A stretch of DNA of 64,000 bases from Lacinutrix himadriensis (GCF_001418105.1 NZ_LIQI01000031.1:1-64000), one strand, 5' to 3'; counted from the first letter of the stretch, positions 46,164 through 56,153 are shown. The notes: a model not told the origin generated them from the letters alone. Numbers and translations are program-made.

Positions 46164-46475
46164 TGTCTTGCAGGAGTAATTGTTTCAGAGATTTCTCGAC
46201 ATGCTCGAAATGATATAGGTTTACGTCTTCCGTCGTTTTTTAATTTTTAATATAATTAGTTCTCGATACTAAATTGCAAAAAAGCAATTTCACTCGAAAT
46301 GACATAAGTTTCAGTCATCAGTCATCAGTCATCAGTCATCAGTCATCAGTCATCAGTCATCAGTCATCAGTCATCAGTCATCAGTCATCAGTCATCAGTC
46401 ATCAGTCATCAGTCATTGTCTTGCAGGAGTAATTGTTTCAGAGATTTCTCGACATGCTCGAAATGACATAGGTTT
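46164..46475. repeat. Duplicated flank: TGTCTTGCAGG... TTTCTCGACATGCTCGAAATG
   Basis: A block of about 58 bases occurs at 46164-46221 and 46417-46475; it ends with the inverted repeat TTTCTCGACATGCTCGAAA. A third partial copy of the palindrome is at 46041-46070. The non-array sequence between 46222 and 46311 holds one more TTCTCGATA / CACTCGAAATGACA pair. Confidence 0.8.
46312..46416. repeat. CAGTCAT heptamer, 15 perfect tandem copies
   Basis: 105 bases, exactly 15 x 7, with the same left (GACATAAGTTT) and right (TGTCTTGCAGGAGTAATTG) flanks as the first array, so array plus flanks were duplicated. Confidence 0.95.
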
Positions 46476-46501
46476 CAGTCTTCAATCAACAATCAACAAT
46501 C

Positions 46502-47743
46502 CTAATACCAACGCTTCTTTTTCTTTTTTGAAGCTTCGCTTTTACGACCTTTTTTATGCTTACTTCCTGTTTTTTTAGAAGTATGTCTCACCGCTTGTGC
46601 TTTAGGATCTAAAGGATACGGATGGTCTTCTTCAACAGGAATCTGTACATTAATTAATTGCTGAATGCTTTTAACATAGGCTTTCTCATCGGCAGAAACT
46701 AAAGAATACGCTGTTCCAAAATTACCAGCACGACCTGTTCTACCAATTCTATGTACGTAGGTTTCTGGTACGTTTGGTAAATCGAAATTGATAACCGCGT
46801 CCAACTCATTAATATCAATTCCACGAGCAGCAACATCTGTAGCAACCAAAATATTTACATAGCCATTCTTGAACTTTTTAAGTGCATCTTGACGTAAGTT
46901 CTGGTCTTTGTCACCATGAATAGTTTCTACTTTAAAGTCATTATTCAAAAGTGTTTTTTCTAACTTATCGACACCATATTTGGTACGTCTGAAAATTAGA
47001 ATATTTCCTTTTATCGTTTTACGAAGTAAGTGTAAACACAATTCAATTTTATCCTTTTTTGGTACGTAATACAACACCTGACTAACATTTTTTGCAGCAG
47101 TAGAAGTAGGCGTAATAGCAATACGTTCTGGCGCATTTAAAATAGTATTTGCAAGTTGTTCTACTTTAAAAGGGATGGTTGCCGAAAACAATAAAATCTG
47201 TTTTCCTTCCGGACAAAGGCGTTCTACTTTTTTTACATCATCAATAAATCCCATGTCCAACATAAGATCTGCTTCATCTAAAACCAAAGTTTCCACATAA
47301 TCCAGATTCAAACAATCTTGTTTGTGTAAATCTAACAAACGTCCAGGCGTAGCAATTAAAATATCAACTCCCTTTTTTAATACGTCTTTTTGTGGTTCTA
47401 TACTTGTTCCTCCATAAATAACCGTACTTGTTAAATTGGTGTTTTTGGCATAGGTTTTAAAGTTTTCCTGAATTTGAGAAGCTAATTCTCTAGTCGGACT
47501 TACAATTAACGCACGAATCTTTTTTCCCTTTTTAGATCCTTCTTGCTTGTCGTATAACAATTGTAAAATTGGCAAAGCAAATGCTGCCGTTTTACCAGTT
47601 CCTGTTTGCGCAGAACAAATAACATCTTTTCTGTCTAGCACAAAAGGAATTGTTTTTTCTTGTACTAAGGTAGGATTGTCGTAACCAGCATCTGCAATAG
47701 CACGTAGCAAAGGTTTGTTTAGTTGTAAGTCTTTAAATGACAT
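46502..47743 (-). CDS. DEAD-box RNA helicase (RhlE-like)
   Basis: A 413-residue ATP-dependent RNA helicase with the complete motif set: Q motif, AQTGTGKT, PTRELA, TPGR, DEAD (VLDEADLML), SAT, ARGID and HRIGRTGRAG. The C-terminal 35 residues are a Lys/Arg-rich tail. The ATG at 47743 (MSFKDLQL) is chosen; an ATG 18 bases upstream gives an unlikely leader. Probable role in ribosome assembly or mRNA turnover. The repeat cluster lies directly downstream. Confidence 0.93.
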   Translation of the reverse strand: MSFKDLQLNKPLLRAIADAGYDNPTLVQEKTIPFVLDRKDVICSAQTGTGKTAAFALPILQLLYDKQEGSKKGKKIRALIVSPTRELASQIQENFKTYAKNTNLTSTVIYGGTSIEPQKDVLKKGVDILIATPGRLLDLHKQDCLNLDYVETLVLDEADLMLDMGFIDDVKKVERLCPEGKQILLFSATIPFKVEQLANTILNAPERIAITPTSTAAKNVSQVLYYVPKKDKIELCLHLLRKTIKGNILIFRRTKYGVDKLEKTLLNNDFKVETIHGDKDQNLRQDALKKFKNGYVNILVATDVAARGIDINELDAVINFDLPNVPETYVHRIGRTGRAGNFGTAYSLVSADEKAYVKSIQQLINVQIPVEEDHPYPLDPKAQAVRHTSKKTGSKHKKGRKSEASKKKKKRWY

Positions 47744-47840
47744 GTAATTTATTTTGTGCAAAGATAACCTAAAAGTAATGGAAGTCTTAAAATAAAATTA
47801 TCCCTTTTTCACTTCCTTCCATACGGTGTAACGAAACCCG

Positions 47841-50098
47841 TTAATTAAAAACCGAAGTATACTTTAAAGTGACATTGTTTAAATTAATGGATAACGATTT
47901 TAGCCAGAGTAATTGATTGCTAATCAAATGTGCTTCTTGTAGATTTAATAGGGTTTTAGTATCAATTTGGGTCTGACCAGCTTGAATCGCAATATCTCTT
48001 TTTTGCGATAAATAAGCATAGCGTTTTTGCAGTTTTTCATGTGCTTGTACTATTTCTTTTTCTTCGGAAACCGTAAGCGTTTCATTACTCTCTAATTTGG
48101 AAGCCGCTTGTTTTAAGGAAGTCGTAATATCTGCAATAATAGTATCAAATTCCTCGGAAGCAGAAGTCGTTTTGTGATTTAAAATATAGGTTCCAATAGA
48201 TGCAATAGCAGAAAGAACGGTGTGGTTTAAGGTTACCATTTCATAAATTAAAGCCGATTCTTTTTGTTTCGATCTTGGATCTTGTGTTAATCTTTGAAAG
48301 GCTGCATTTAAATTACTCATGGCTAAAAAAGCCTTCTTTCGGGATAATTTATAGGCTAAACTATTTTCCTTTTTGTTATGGTATAAATTCTTAGTAGCTT
48401 CTAAATAGGCACTATTAGAAAGCATGACATCTACAATAACAGCATCTAGGTTTTTATATTCCCAACTTGGGAACAATAAATAGTTGGCTAGAACTGCAAT
48501 AATAGCTCCAAGTATAGTATCTATAACACGATATTGAACCACCAAAAATGCATTAGGATCTATCAAGGCATAAACAAACACAATATTTAAAGTGATAAAA
48601 GCAGCGCCAACTTTATAGCTTTGCTGAATTAAAGAAAAAGCAAAGGTTAAGGACACCACAGCCAATACCATGTAAACCGTCGTGTTTTTGGTAATTAAAA
48701 TAATGCTTGTTGCTATTACTGCTCCAATAATGGTTCCTATAATTCTATTTTTAGAACGTTCTTTGGTTAAACCATAATTAGGACGCATAATCACAATGAT
48801 GGTTAATATAATCCAATAGGCATTTTTTAAGTCTAATAAACTACCTAGTAAAAAACCAAAAACAATAGCTGAAGAAAGTCGTAATGCATGCCTAAGCATT
48901 GGCGAATTAAAACTAAAATGCTGTAGTAATATATTAAAATTGTATTCTTGCGAGGTTAGAAATTGTTTTGATTCTTGTGTTTTTAACCTTGCTTTTGAAT
49001 TGTCTTTTACCTTGCTTAATACACGTCTAATGGCTTTTACTTCTTGTACTAATTGCTTTTGGTAATCTTGAAGGTTTCGAAGTGTAATGGCTCCTTCGCG
49101 AGCTTTTGGTAATCCTACTTGGTCGACATATTCTAGTATTGCCTGCTCTGTTTTTTTAGCTGCTTTATTTAATAAATCGATGTCTGGAAGTTCTCCTTTT
49201 TTTATTAATAGTTCCGATAAAGTGATGAGGTGATTACCCATGACTTTATTCATTTTTTTGAAAGATTTTAAATGCGTTTTATGCAAGCCAAATAGCGAAT
49301 CTATTTTAGAATAATCTAAAGAGTTTGCTAATGCCAATTCAAAAATATCGACTAAAGATATAAATATTAAAAGGCGTCGTTCATTAGAATGCGATCTACC
49401 AGAACGTTTTCTTCCTTCAAAAAGCAACTCTCTTAATGTTTCGTGTTTTTCACTTATTTGTGTTTGAAGTACAAATGCTTTGTGGAAAGTTTTTCACGCT
49501 TATTCGGCTTGGTAAGTAGCTTTGCTCTAACTTTTAAATATTTTCCAGTAAGGGATAAGGTGTCCGATAATAGCTGGTCGTCATCCTTTTTAGGAAACAA
49601 CCAATTCGATAATAAGGATACGGTTAAATACCATAAACCTCCTATTCCTAATAAACCAACATGAAGCAACATCGATTTTAAATCTGGTTTTGCAACAGCT
49701 AATGCCAATACAATGGCTAATAATCCGGAAAAGGAAATTAAGGAAGCTCTAAAACCATAGACCGAAATTAAACTAATCGCAAAACTTAAAATTGCAATGG
49801 CTATGAGTAGTAAAACAAAAACAGGTTTGGTTATAAAAACAATAAACGTCACCAGCATGGTAAGCACAATGCTAATTAATATCCCATTAATTTTACGTTT
49901 TAAACTTCCCGGAATATCACTTGGTGCATTTAAAAAAGTACCAAGAGCAATAGCTGGAGCGTAGGCAAATAAGCCAATAGTGTTAAAAATAAATAGCGGT
50001 AAAACAACAGCAACAGTTAATACAACGCCTCTGTAAAAACTAGAGCCTTTCAGGAATAGTTCGGTGGTTTTTAAATAGGTTTTTAACTTGTTCTGCAT
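47841..50098 (-). pseudogene. YccS/FUSC-family membrane protein, one frameshift
   Basis: Encodes about 750 residues: N-terminal membrane half (MQNKLKTYLKTTELFL, about five or six helices), a cytoplasmic segment, a second membrane half (LRHALRLSSAIVFGFLLGSLL ... YWIILTIIVIMRPNYGLT) and a helical C-terminus; this is the YccS/YhfK (fusaric-acid-resistance-like) layout. The frame breaks at about 49470-49480: the first segment stops at 49454 after LTKPNKREKLSTKH, while the next, starting as VLQTQISEKHETLREL, is in another frame. A single missing base explains it; a lost G before GTACTT is the simplest choice. Likely a sequencing error, otherwise a split gene. Confidence 0.83.
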
Positions 50099-50174
50099 CG
50101 TAATGCAAAGGTAGTTTAATTGTTTTTAGCGATGTCAACCTTGTGTTAATTATAACCATAAAAAGTCCTGTTTT

Positions 50175-51182
50175 TTAACTTTTGGTTACGCTTATGGTAT
50201 AGGTTGCAACAATGTCTTCTTCCATTTTTATATGCACATCATAATCGCCTTTGCGTTTAATTTGTGTGGTGAAACTTAGGGAGCCATTTTCGTTTTTAAG
50301 ATTATAAATCGGAAAGGTTTTTTCCGAATTTCCAGAATATTGAATTAACGAAATGCTATTCGTATTCTCCTCTTTTAATGTTTTAATGCGAAACGGAATC
50401 TCTTCGTTTACTTTAGAATGCACTTGCATTTTTTTAGGATGTACCGCAATCATTTTATGCGTAAATGTTTCGCCATAGACTAGAGGAGAAGCAACAAAAG
50501 GAGAAGCTATTAAATTGCTATCTAATAACCATTTTTTTTGTGACGGATAATGGTTTTGTCCAAATAAAACTGGATCGGTTAAAAAATAACCATCGTTATA
50601 ATCTTGCACAAAAAGCGAAGCATATACCATATAACCACTAGACCAAGTAGCATCACATAAATACCATTTGTTATTTAGTTTTACGGCATTCCAGGAATGG
50701 TTCGCAAGTTCTAAGTCGGTAATATTCGCTTCGGTAGATCTGCCATACCCATTAATAATTTCACATTCTATATGCGCTAAAAAACATAGTTCTTTAATTA
50801 AATAGGCATAACCGGTACACATGGTTTTTTTGTTTTTCAGTAGCTTTTTAAACGCTGTTTTCTTGTACGTGTTATTCCATTTTAGATATGCTACACTATC
50901 GTTTTTGAGTTTTTTTCTTTGCTTGGAAACTTTACTGTCTTGGTTCGCATCTCCTTGAATGTTTTTGCAAACCCAAGTATAAATTGCTCTAAATTTCTCC
51001 ACATCTGTTTTTAAATGCGATGTAAGATGATGCGCAAGTAGCGGCAGATTTTCTAAACTTTTGCCTTCGTGAAGCATCGCAGTATTATCTGCAATCGTGA
51101 AGTCGATGTTTTTAAAATCCGATACTTGCGCAATAGCACTATTTAAAAAGAAAATAGCAATATAAAAGAGGATGTTTTTCAT
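50175..51182 (-). CDS. Secreted transglutaminase-like protein
   Basis: A 335-residue protein with signal peptide (ending SAIAQ). The transglutaminase-like core has its Cys in KKTMCTGYAYLIKEL, His in ANHSWNAVKL and Asp in YLCDATWSSG, so the papain-like triad is intact. The Bacteroidota members are envelope proteins, probably peptidases rather than cross-linkers. ATG at 51182 chosen for the signal peptide. Follows the regulatory-domain gene by 13 bases. Confidence 0.87.
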   Translation of the reverse strand: MKNILFYIAIFFLNSAIAQVSDFKNIDFTIADNTAMLHEGKSLENLPLLAHHLTSHLKTDVEKFRAIYTWVCKNIQGDANQDSKVSKQRKKLKNDSVAYLKWNNTYKKTAFKKLLKNKKTMCTGYAYLIKELCFLAHIECEIINGYGRSTEANITDLELANHSWNAVKLNNKWYLCDATWSSGYMVYASLFVQDYNDGYFLTDPVLFGQNHYPSQKKWLLDSNLIASPFVASPLVYGETFTHKMIAVHPKKMQVHSKVNEEIPFRIKTLKEENTNSISLIQYSGNSEKTFPIYNLKNENGSLSFTTQIKRKGDYDVHIKMEEDIVATYTISVTKS

Positions 51183-51195
51183 AAATGCTATGGGT

Positions 51196-51873
51196 TTATT
51201 TTCTTTTTGAAGCATACACTTTTTTAGATGCAACCTTTCCCATAAGCACAACTGTAGGCATAGACATATCTATTTGTAAATTGATTTCTGAAGTAGCATT
51301 TTGATTGCTAATAACTACTTTTTGTGTTTGGTAGCCTAGATAACTAATTAATAAAACATCTCCTTTTTTTAGTTTTTTAGGAAAGATAAAATAACCATCA
51401 AAATTAGTAGTCGTACCAATTGTTGTGTTTTGTAAAATAACATTTGCAGAAGGTAATGCCAAACCGTTTTCGTCTAAAATAGTTCCTTTTATTTCTATTT
51501 CTTGTTGTTGGTCTATGGTATTTATTTCGGAAGGATTTCCTGTAGCTTCTATTTTTTTAATGTCTTGTGCTTGTGCAGAAGTCATACTGAAAATAGCAAG
51601 ACACGCTAATCCAATACCACTTAAAATATTTCTGATTTTACTTTTTTCTGGTTGGTATGGATAAGAAGTTAATTGGTTGCTATTAAATCTTCCGCAGGTG
51701 TTTTCTGTTTCTCTAGTTTTAAAATACGCGATGATTTCTGAAGCATTCATTTTGGTAAAGTCGATGACTTCTTTTTCGCAAGAATCGCAAAAACCTCCTT
51801 TTGCAGTTGGTGAAAATTTCTGAAAATCTTCAGAGCAAGGGGTTGTAATGTTTACGTGGATTTGATTTTTCAT
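51196..51873 (-). CDS. Cys-motif membrane protein with carboxypeptidase-like regulatory domain
   Basis: A 225-residue protein: N-terminal cytoplasmic module with conserved cysteines (CSEDFQKF, GGFCDSCEKEVIDFTKM, TCGRFNSNQL), one transmembrane helix (about residues 83-102), then a CarboxypepD_reg-like domain (IEIKGTILDENGLALPSANV). The layout resembles small Bacteroidota membrane proteins placed next to transglutaminase-like or TonB-linked genes. Probably an operon with the downstream transglutaminase-like gene. Confidence 0.78.
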   Translation of the reverse strand: MKNQIHVNITTPCSEDFQKFSPTAKGGFCDSCEKEVIDFTKMNASEIIAYFKTRETENTCGRFNSNQLTSYPYQPEKSKIRNILSGIGLACLAIFSMTSAQAQDIKKIEATGNPSEINTIDQQQEIEIKGTILDENGLALPSANVILQNTTIGTTTNFDGYFIFPKKLKKGDVLLISYLGYQTQKVVISNQNATSEINLQIDMSMPTVVLMGKVASKKVYASKRK

Positions 51874-51989
51874 GATATAAGATGTTACTGTTAGTATACA
51901 TCAAACCTATATATCTTAAAGGGGTTTTGAAACCGACAATTCGTAAAAGCTACTTTTCAATGCGTGAAGTGTCTTTTTCAGGAAGTCTG

Positions 51990-52550
51990 CTAATCACACA
52001 GATTCGCTTTTATACCCAATTGGTTGGCAAGCTTGCGTCTTCGTAAGGTTATTTTATTCGGATTGGTTTTTAAAAACTGAATCGGTAATTCGGTTCCTAA
52101 GGGAATCGCATCAAAAGTAGTTTGGTGCTCCAAAAAGCATTCCGAGGCATATGTTTTATGGTTGTAAGTAAATTCAAATGCTATTACGTAAAGAAATTCG
52201 GCTACCTTTTTAGATTTTCCGCCATGGAAAGCACTTGTAGTATGCGAATAATCATCCACTCTTTTATTGGTCACTTTTGCTGTGGTGTAGCTTCCGTGTT
52301 TTTTAGTGAGTGCTTGTTCATAATAATACAGGATGCTAGAAGGAAGTACATAGAGCATGAACGCTGTACTTAGTATGATAAAAGCAAATCCGAAAAGCAT
52401 AAATCCGAATTTATTTTCTTCCACATGACTTCCTAGATAAGCAAAAGCACTTCCAAATAAAACGAAAACCAACCAAATACCAAAAAGCCCTACATGTTTT
52501 TTAAGGGCAAATAGTATACATTTTTTTCTATCGGAAAAGGAGAGTTTCAA
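51990..52550 (-). CDS. Two-helix membrane protein of unknown function
   Basis: A 186-residue protein with two transmembrane helices (about 20-42 and 50-72) and a C-terminal domain (SYTTAKVTNKRVDDYSH ... YNHKTYASECFLEHQT ... PIQFLKTNPNKITL) whose pattern recalls DUF3592. The assignment is weak. Confidence 0.65.
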   Translation of the reverse strand: MKLSFSDRKKCILFALKKHVGLFGIWLVFVLFGSAFAYLGSHVEENKFGFMLFGFAFIILSTAFMLYVLPSSILYYYEQALTKKHGSYTTAKVTNKRVDDYSHTTSAFHGGKSKKVAEFLYVIAFEFTYNHKTYASECFLEHQTTFDAIPLGTELPIQFLKTNPNKITLRRRKLANQLGIKANLCD

Positions 52551-52571
52551 AAGGTGCTTGGTTACCAGAAA

Positions 52572-53153
52572 TTAGCCGTGAATGGTTTCGCTTTTACCAT
52601 AACTTTTAATCAGTTCGCCTTCAAAATCTAAAAATTCTTGCCAGCGTTTTTCTACATCCACACCAGCACCATATTTTCTTGCAAAACCAATAAAAGTCGT
52701 GTAATGTCCCGCTTCACTAACCATAAGATCATGATAGAACTTGGCGAGTTCTTGGTCTTTCATTGTGGTCGATAAAAGCCTAAAACGTTCGCAACTTCTT
52801 GCTTCAATCATTGCCGAAAATAAGAGTCTATCTACCAATTGTTGGTTTCGGTTGCCGCCTTTCATTATAAATTTAGCCAGCTCATTGACATACGCGTCTT
52901 TTTTTACTGGACCTAGAGTATAACCACGTTCTTTAATAATATTATGCACCATTTGAAAGTGCTCTAATTCTTCTTGTGCAATGACTAAAAGATCGGTCAC
53001 TAAATCCACATGTTGCGGATTTAGCGATACCAATTTAATCGCATTGGTTGCTGCTTTTTGTTCACACCACGCATGATCGACAAGAATATCTTCTAGGTTC
53101 GATTCTGCAATATTTACCCAACGAGGATCTGTTTCTAATTTAAGTCCGAGCAT
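52572..53153 (-). CDS. miaE: MiaE-like tRNA-(ms2io6A)-hydroxylase
   Basis: A 193-residue ferritin-like di-iron protein. Iron-binding carboxylate/His pairs are in QEELEHFQMV and SEAGHYTTF, with EARSCERFRLL between them, as in MiaE, which hydroxylates the isopentenyl side chain of modified A37 in tRNA. It begins one base away from the end of the S15 peptidase gene, so they are co-transcribed. Confidence 0.9.
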   Translation of the reverse strand: MLGLKLETDPRWVNIAESNLEDILVDHAWCEQKAATNAIKLVSLNPQHVDLVTDLLVIAQEELEHFQMVHNIIKERGYTLGPVKKDAYVNELAKFIMKGGNRNQQLVDRLLFSAMIEARSCERFRLLSTTMKDQELAKFYHDLMVSEAGHYTTFIGFARKYGAGVDVEKRWQEFLDFEGELIKSYGKSETIHG

Positions 53154-53154
53154 A

Positions 53155-55026
53155 TTATTTTGTCGCTTTTAGTAATGCATTCATTCCTCCAACTACTGGA
53201 ATGGAAATGTTTGTTTTATTTAAGTCGATAGTGACTTCTGTTCCTGGTTTTGGGTGTAGCGTAAATTCTTTATCACTAGAGAATATCACTAAACCTATTT
53301 GTTGTCCAGCAGGAATGATTTGATCGTCTGGTTGTAATTTAAATTTTAAATCGTAGAATGCTCCAGGTTTTAAAGCTTCACTTTCGGATATGGATTTCGA
53401 GTTTTGTGGATCTGCCCAACCACGAGTAATAATATTATCGGTAATCAACTTCGTGTCTTCTTTCCACGGAAGGGAAACCATCCAAACCGATAAATTTGCT
53501 GCAGATTTACTACTTGCAACGCTAATGGTAATTTCGCTTTCTCCAGAAAGATGTAGTTCCGATTTTAATATAGGCGTTACATATAATAATCTGTTTTCCG
53601 ATTTTAAAGCTTGTGCATGTTCTTTTCCAGAGATATTAAAATCATCTACAAAAGTTTCCGTTTTAGGTTTTGTTTTTGGAGCATGAATCGATCCTAAGTT
53701 TTTTGCTTTTTCTTTTTGTTTATTCCACGTTAAAGCACCTGTTTTGTTTCCACCTTCTTGTAAATAAAGCGTTACATTTTTTGCTTCCGGATTTGGATAT
53801 GCTTGATACGGAGTAGGATTATCTTGTTTGTCATTTTCTCTAACAATCCAAGCTTGTGCATCCTTTTCCACACCATTATCTATGCCATGTAAATAATGCG
53901 TAAACCAACGGTTCATCATCGTCATTGGAGGAGGTCCACCATGTCCGTTTTGATGGTAATATACTTGGGTATCTAATCCCATTTCTTTCGCTTTTTGGTA
54001 AATACGATTGCTATGTTCTGGCATCACATTCCAATCATTAAAACCATGCGACATTAATAAAGCCGCTTTCATGTTGGTCATCTGATTTAAATAATCACGT
54101 CCTTCCCAAAATTTATTATAATCACCCGTAATTCGGTCCATACCATTTTTCATTTCGGTATCTCTAACGGTTTTGTTGTTATACGGACGCTTACTTTCGT
54201 CACCACTATGAATAAAATCATATAACACATCAATATCTTCTCCTAAGTAACCACCTGGAGAACGCACCAATCCGTTGGATCTATAATAATGATAATAGGA
54301 AGTATTTGGCGCAATAGGAATAATAGCTTCAAGACCTTCCACGCCGGTTGTAGCAGCAGCAAGTGGAATCGTTCCGTTGTACGATGTTCCTGTCATACCT
54401 ACTTTTCCGGTAGACCAAGTTGCTTTTACTTCTTCGTTGCCGTCTGGTGTGGTGTATCCTTTTGCACGACCATTTAACCATTCGATAACGGCTTTTGGTG
54501 CTAGCGATTCATTTTGTCCGCCAACCGTTGGACTACCTTGTGATAATCCTGTTCCTGGAGAAGACGAATGTACCACGATATACCCACGAGGTACCCATTT
54601 TTTAAGATGGGAGTTGGAAATGATTGGACGTTTTCCTAGTCGTACCACTTCTGGATGTACACGCTCTTTTGCGGTTTCCCCAAGTTCGTGTTCTACATCC
54701 CACATCACACCAGGAAGATCTGCTGCAACACCTGCAAAATACGGACTAGAAACATACACTACCGGTAATTTTAAACCTTCGGTATCGGTTTGTTTTGGTC
54801 TAGTCACGGCAACGTGCATTCTGTCTAGTGTATCGTCTCCGTCTGTATTAAAGGTAGTTTCTACCCAAAGATCCTGACGAATCCAATCTTTATAATCACT
54901 AAAACCGGGTACTATTTGTGCTTCACCGTCTTTAAAAACAGGAACCGTTTTTTCTTGTGCAAAACCAATGGTAATTGCTAAAAATAAGAGGGCAAAGAAC
55001 CCGAATACATGTTGTCTTTTTTGCAT
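53155..55026 (-). CDS. CocE/NonD (S15) family Xaa-Pro dipeptidyl-peptidase-like hydrolase
   Basis: A 623-residue secreted hydrolase. Signal peptide MQKRQHVFGFFALLFLAITI; nucleophile Ser in GMTGTSYNGTIPL, Asp in SHGFNDWNVMP, His in HQNGHGGPP; C-terminal jelly-roll domain (about 430-620) with SVWMVSLPW. These are X-Pro dipeptidyl-peptidase/CocE features; the enzyme probably cleaves peptides after proline or hydrolyses esters in the periplasm. In-frame alternatives at 55041 (ATG) and 55056 (TTG) lengthen the leader. Confidence 0.9.
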   Translation of the reverse strand: MQKRQHVFGFFALLFLAITIGFAQEKTVPVFKDGEAQIVPGFSDYKDWIRQDLWVETTFNTDGDDTLDRMHVAVTRPKQTDTEGLKLPVVYVSSPYFAGVAADLPGVMWDVEHELGETAKERVHPEVVRLGKRPIISNSHLKKWVPRGYIVVHSSSPGTGLSQGSPTVGGQNESLAPKAVIEWLNGRAKGYTTPDGNEEVKATWSTGKVGMTGTSYNGTIPLAAATTGVEGLEAIIPIAPNTSYYHYYRSNGLVRSPGGYLGEDIDVLYDFIHSGDESKRPYNNKTVRDTEMKNGMDRITGDYNKFWEGRDYLNQMTNMKAALLMSHGFNDWNVMPEHSNRIYQKAKEMGLDTQVYYHQNGHGGPPPMTMMNRWFTHYLHGIDNGVEKDAQAWIVRENDKQDNPTPYQAYPNPEAKNVTLYLQEGGNKTGALTWNKQKEKAKNLGSIHAPKTKPKTETFVDDFNISGKEHAQALKSENRLLYVTPILKSELHLSGESEITISVASSKSAANLSVWMVSLPWKEDTKLITDNIITRGWADPQNSKSISESEALKPGAFYDLKFKLQPDDQIIPAGQQIGLVIFSSDKEFTLHPKPGTEVTIDLNKTNISIPVVGGMNALLKATK

Positions 55027-55242
55027 AATAACGCTTGTCATAATTTGTTGGGACAAGTTAGTTATTTTTTGGGAATAGGGAAGGGGGGGAAATGTTAAGG
55101 GAATTGTAAATGTTTTGGGGGTTTAGTAATAATTTGTTTTATAGGGATGTTGTACGTAGTTTGTTAAAGTTATATAGTGTTGTAAATTATCAATTTAATA
55201 ATTCTAATGAGGATACCTTTGAATTTAAATAACTATAATTCT

Positions 55243-55839
55243 ATGAGATATTTATCATTATTTATGTTTATGTTATTTGTTATTCCAAATTTGTCAGCTC
55301 AGGATAACAATTATAAAATCGATGAAAACGAAAGTGTATATTTTGAAGAGATTCTTGATTTTAAAGGAATTTCCAGGGCAGAATTACATAAAAGATTAAT
55401 AAAAGTATTGAAAATATCAGATTACTCATTGTTATACTTTGATGAGAATGAAATTTATGCAGTTGGTAAATTTGAAGTTAGATTAAGAAAGCATGCATTG
55501 GTTTTTTTTAAAACAGATGAATATAATTGTCTTTATGATTTAAAAATCAATATTAAAGATGGTAAAATAAAATTTAAGGCAACAAACTTTTTTCTCATTC
55601 CGCTTCAGATTAAAATTAGTTCTTTTGGATTAGGTGGACATAATTATTCTTCAGGAATGAGTAGTTTTTGGTCCACCACAAAAATCCCTTTAGATGTTCC
55701 AAAAATATCACTTGACCAATATCATAGAAAGAAAATGAATAAGGATAAAAATTTATTGTTTGATGATGTAGAGATTAATATTTCTTCTTTTCAAGAAACA
55801 ATCATTAAAATATTGAATGAAGATGAGGATGATTGGTAA
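55243..55839 (+). CDS. Secreted protein, possibly DUF4468-like
   Basis: A 198-residue protein with signal peptide (MRYLSLFMFMLFVIPNLSAQ). The mature part (YFEEILDFKGISRAELHKRL, YAVGKFEVRLRKHALVFF, YDLKINIKDGKIKF) resembles the DUF4468 beta-alpha-beta pattern, with modest certainty. ATG at 55243 preferred over an ATG 36 bases upstream. Its stop codon TAA overlaps the AAC that opens the large inverted repeat E0, the same relation as the gene at 63334 has to its element, but on the opposite strand. Confidence 0.7.
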   Translation: MRYLSLFMFMLFVIPNLSAQDNNYKIDENESVYFEEILDFKGISRAELHKRLIKVLKISDYSLLYFDENEIYAVGKFEVRLRKHALVFFKTDEYNCLYDLKINIKDGKIKFKATNFFLIPLQIKISSFGLGGHNYSSGMSSFWSTTKIPLDVPKISLDQYHRKKMNKDKNLLFDDVEINISSFQETIIKILNEDEDDW

Positions 55840-55983
55840 CCCGACGAGGGTTTTGAGTTGTTTTAGTCTGAAAGATATTAAAAATATCTGCAAGACTAAA
55901 ATGACTTAAAACCAAGAGTTCTTGTTTAGTGCGAAGCGAAGCTTTGCAATCAACAAGAACTCGGGCGAAGCCCTCGTCGGGTT
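55838..55983. repeat. Element E0: three-way-junction inverted repeat bounded by AAC...GTT
   Basis: Outer arms AACCCGACGAGGG (55838-55850) and CCCTCGTCGGGTT (55971-55983) are perfectly complementary. Inside are two more hairpins: TTTTAGTCT / AGACTAAAA (55861-55901, itself enclosing AGATATT / AATATCT) and GAGTTCTTGTT / AACAAGAACTC (55916-55962). It directly abuts the stop of the + strand gene. Confidence 0.85.
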
Positions 55984-56020
55984 CTGGTTAATGCGAGCGT
56001 AGCGGAGCATTAACCAGAAC
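55981..56020. repeat. 40-bp palindrome GTTCTGGTTAATGC / GCATTAACCAGAAC
   Basis: Two 14-base arms separated by 12 bases. Its GTT is the last triplet of E0 and its AAC the first triplet of E1, so it joins the two elements exactly. Confidence 0.85.
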
Positions 56021-56141
56021 GGTTTTGTATAAAAAGAGTTGCGTTTTTGCGAGCGAGGATTTGACGCAGGAAAATCATACGTTACAAACACGCAACGACC
56101 TTTGGTTAAGCACTAAACCGCAATTATTTTTATACGGTGTT
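56018..56141. repeat. Element E1 (type A): AAC...GTT imperfect inverted repeat, attC-like
   Basis: Left arm AACGGTTTTGTATAAAAA and GTTGCG, right arm CGCAATTATTTTTATAC then GGTGTT. Central block GCGAGGATTTGACGCAGG and GGTTAAGCAC are shared with E4 (60295-60420). Lies 12 bases beyond the stop of the minus gene at 56154. The GTT is followed by GTGC. Confidence 0.75.
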
Positions 56142-56153
56142 GTGCCCAGTATT

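Noticed and set aside
45948-46250. Short + strand frame through the GGGAAAA and CAGTCAT repeats
   Set aside because: Its product is only Lys/Gly and Ser/His/Gln repeats dictated by simple-sequence DNA.
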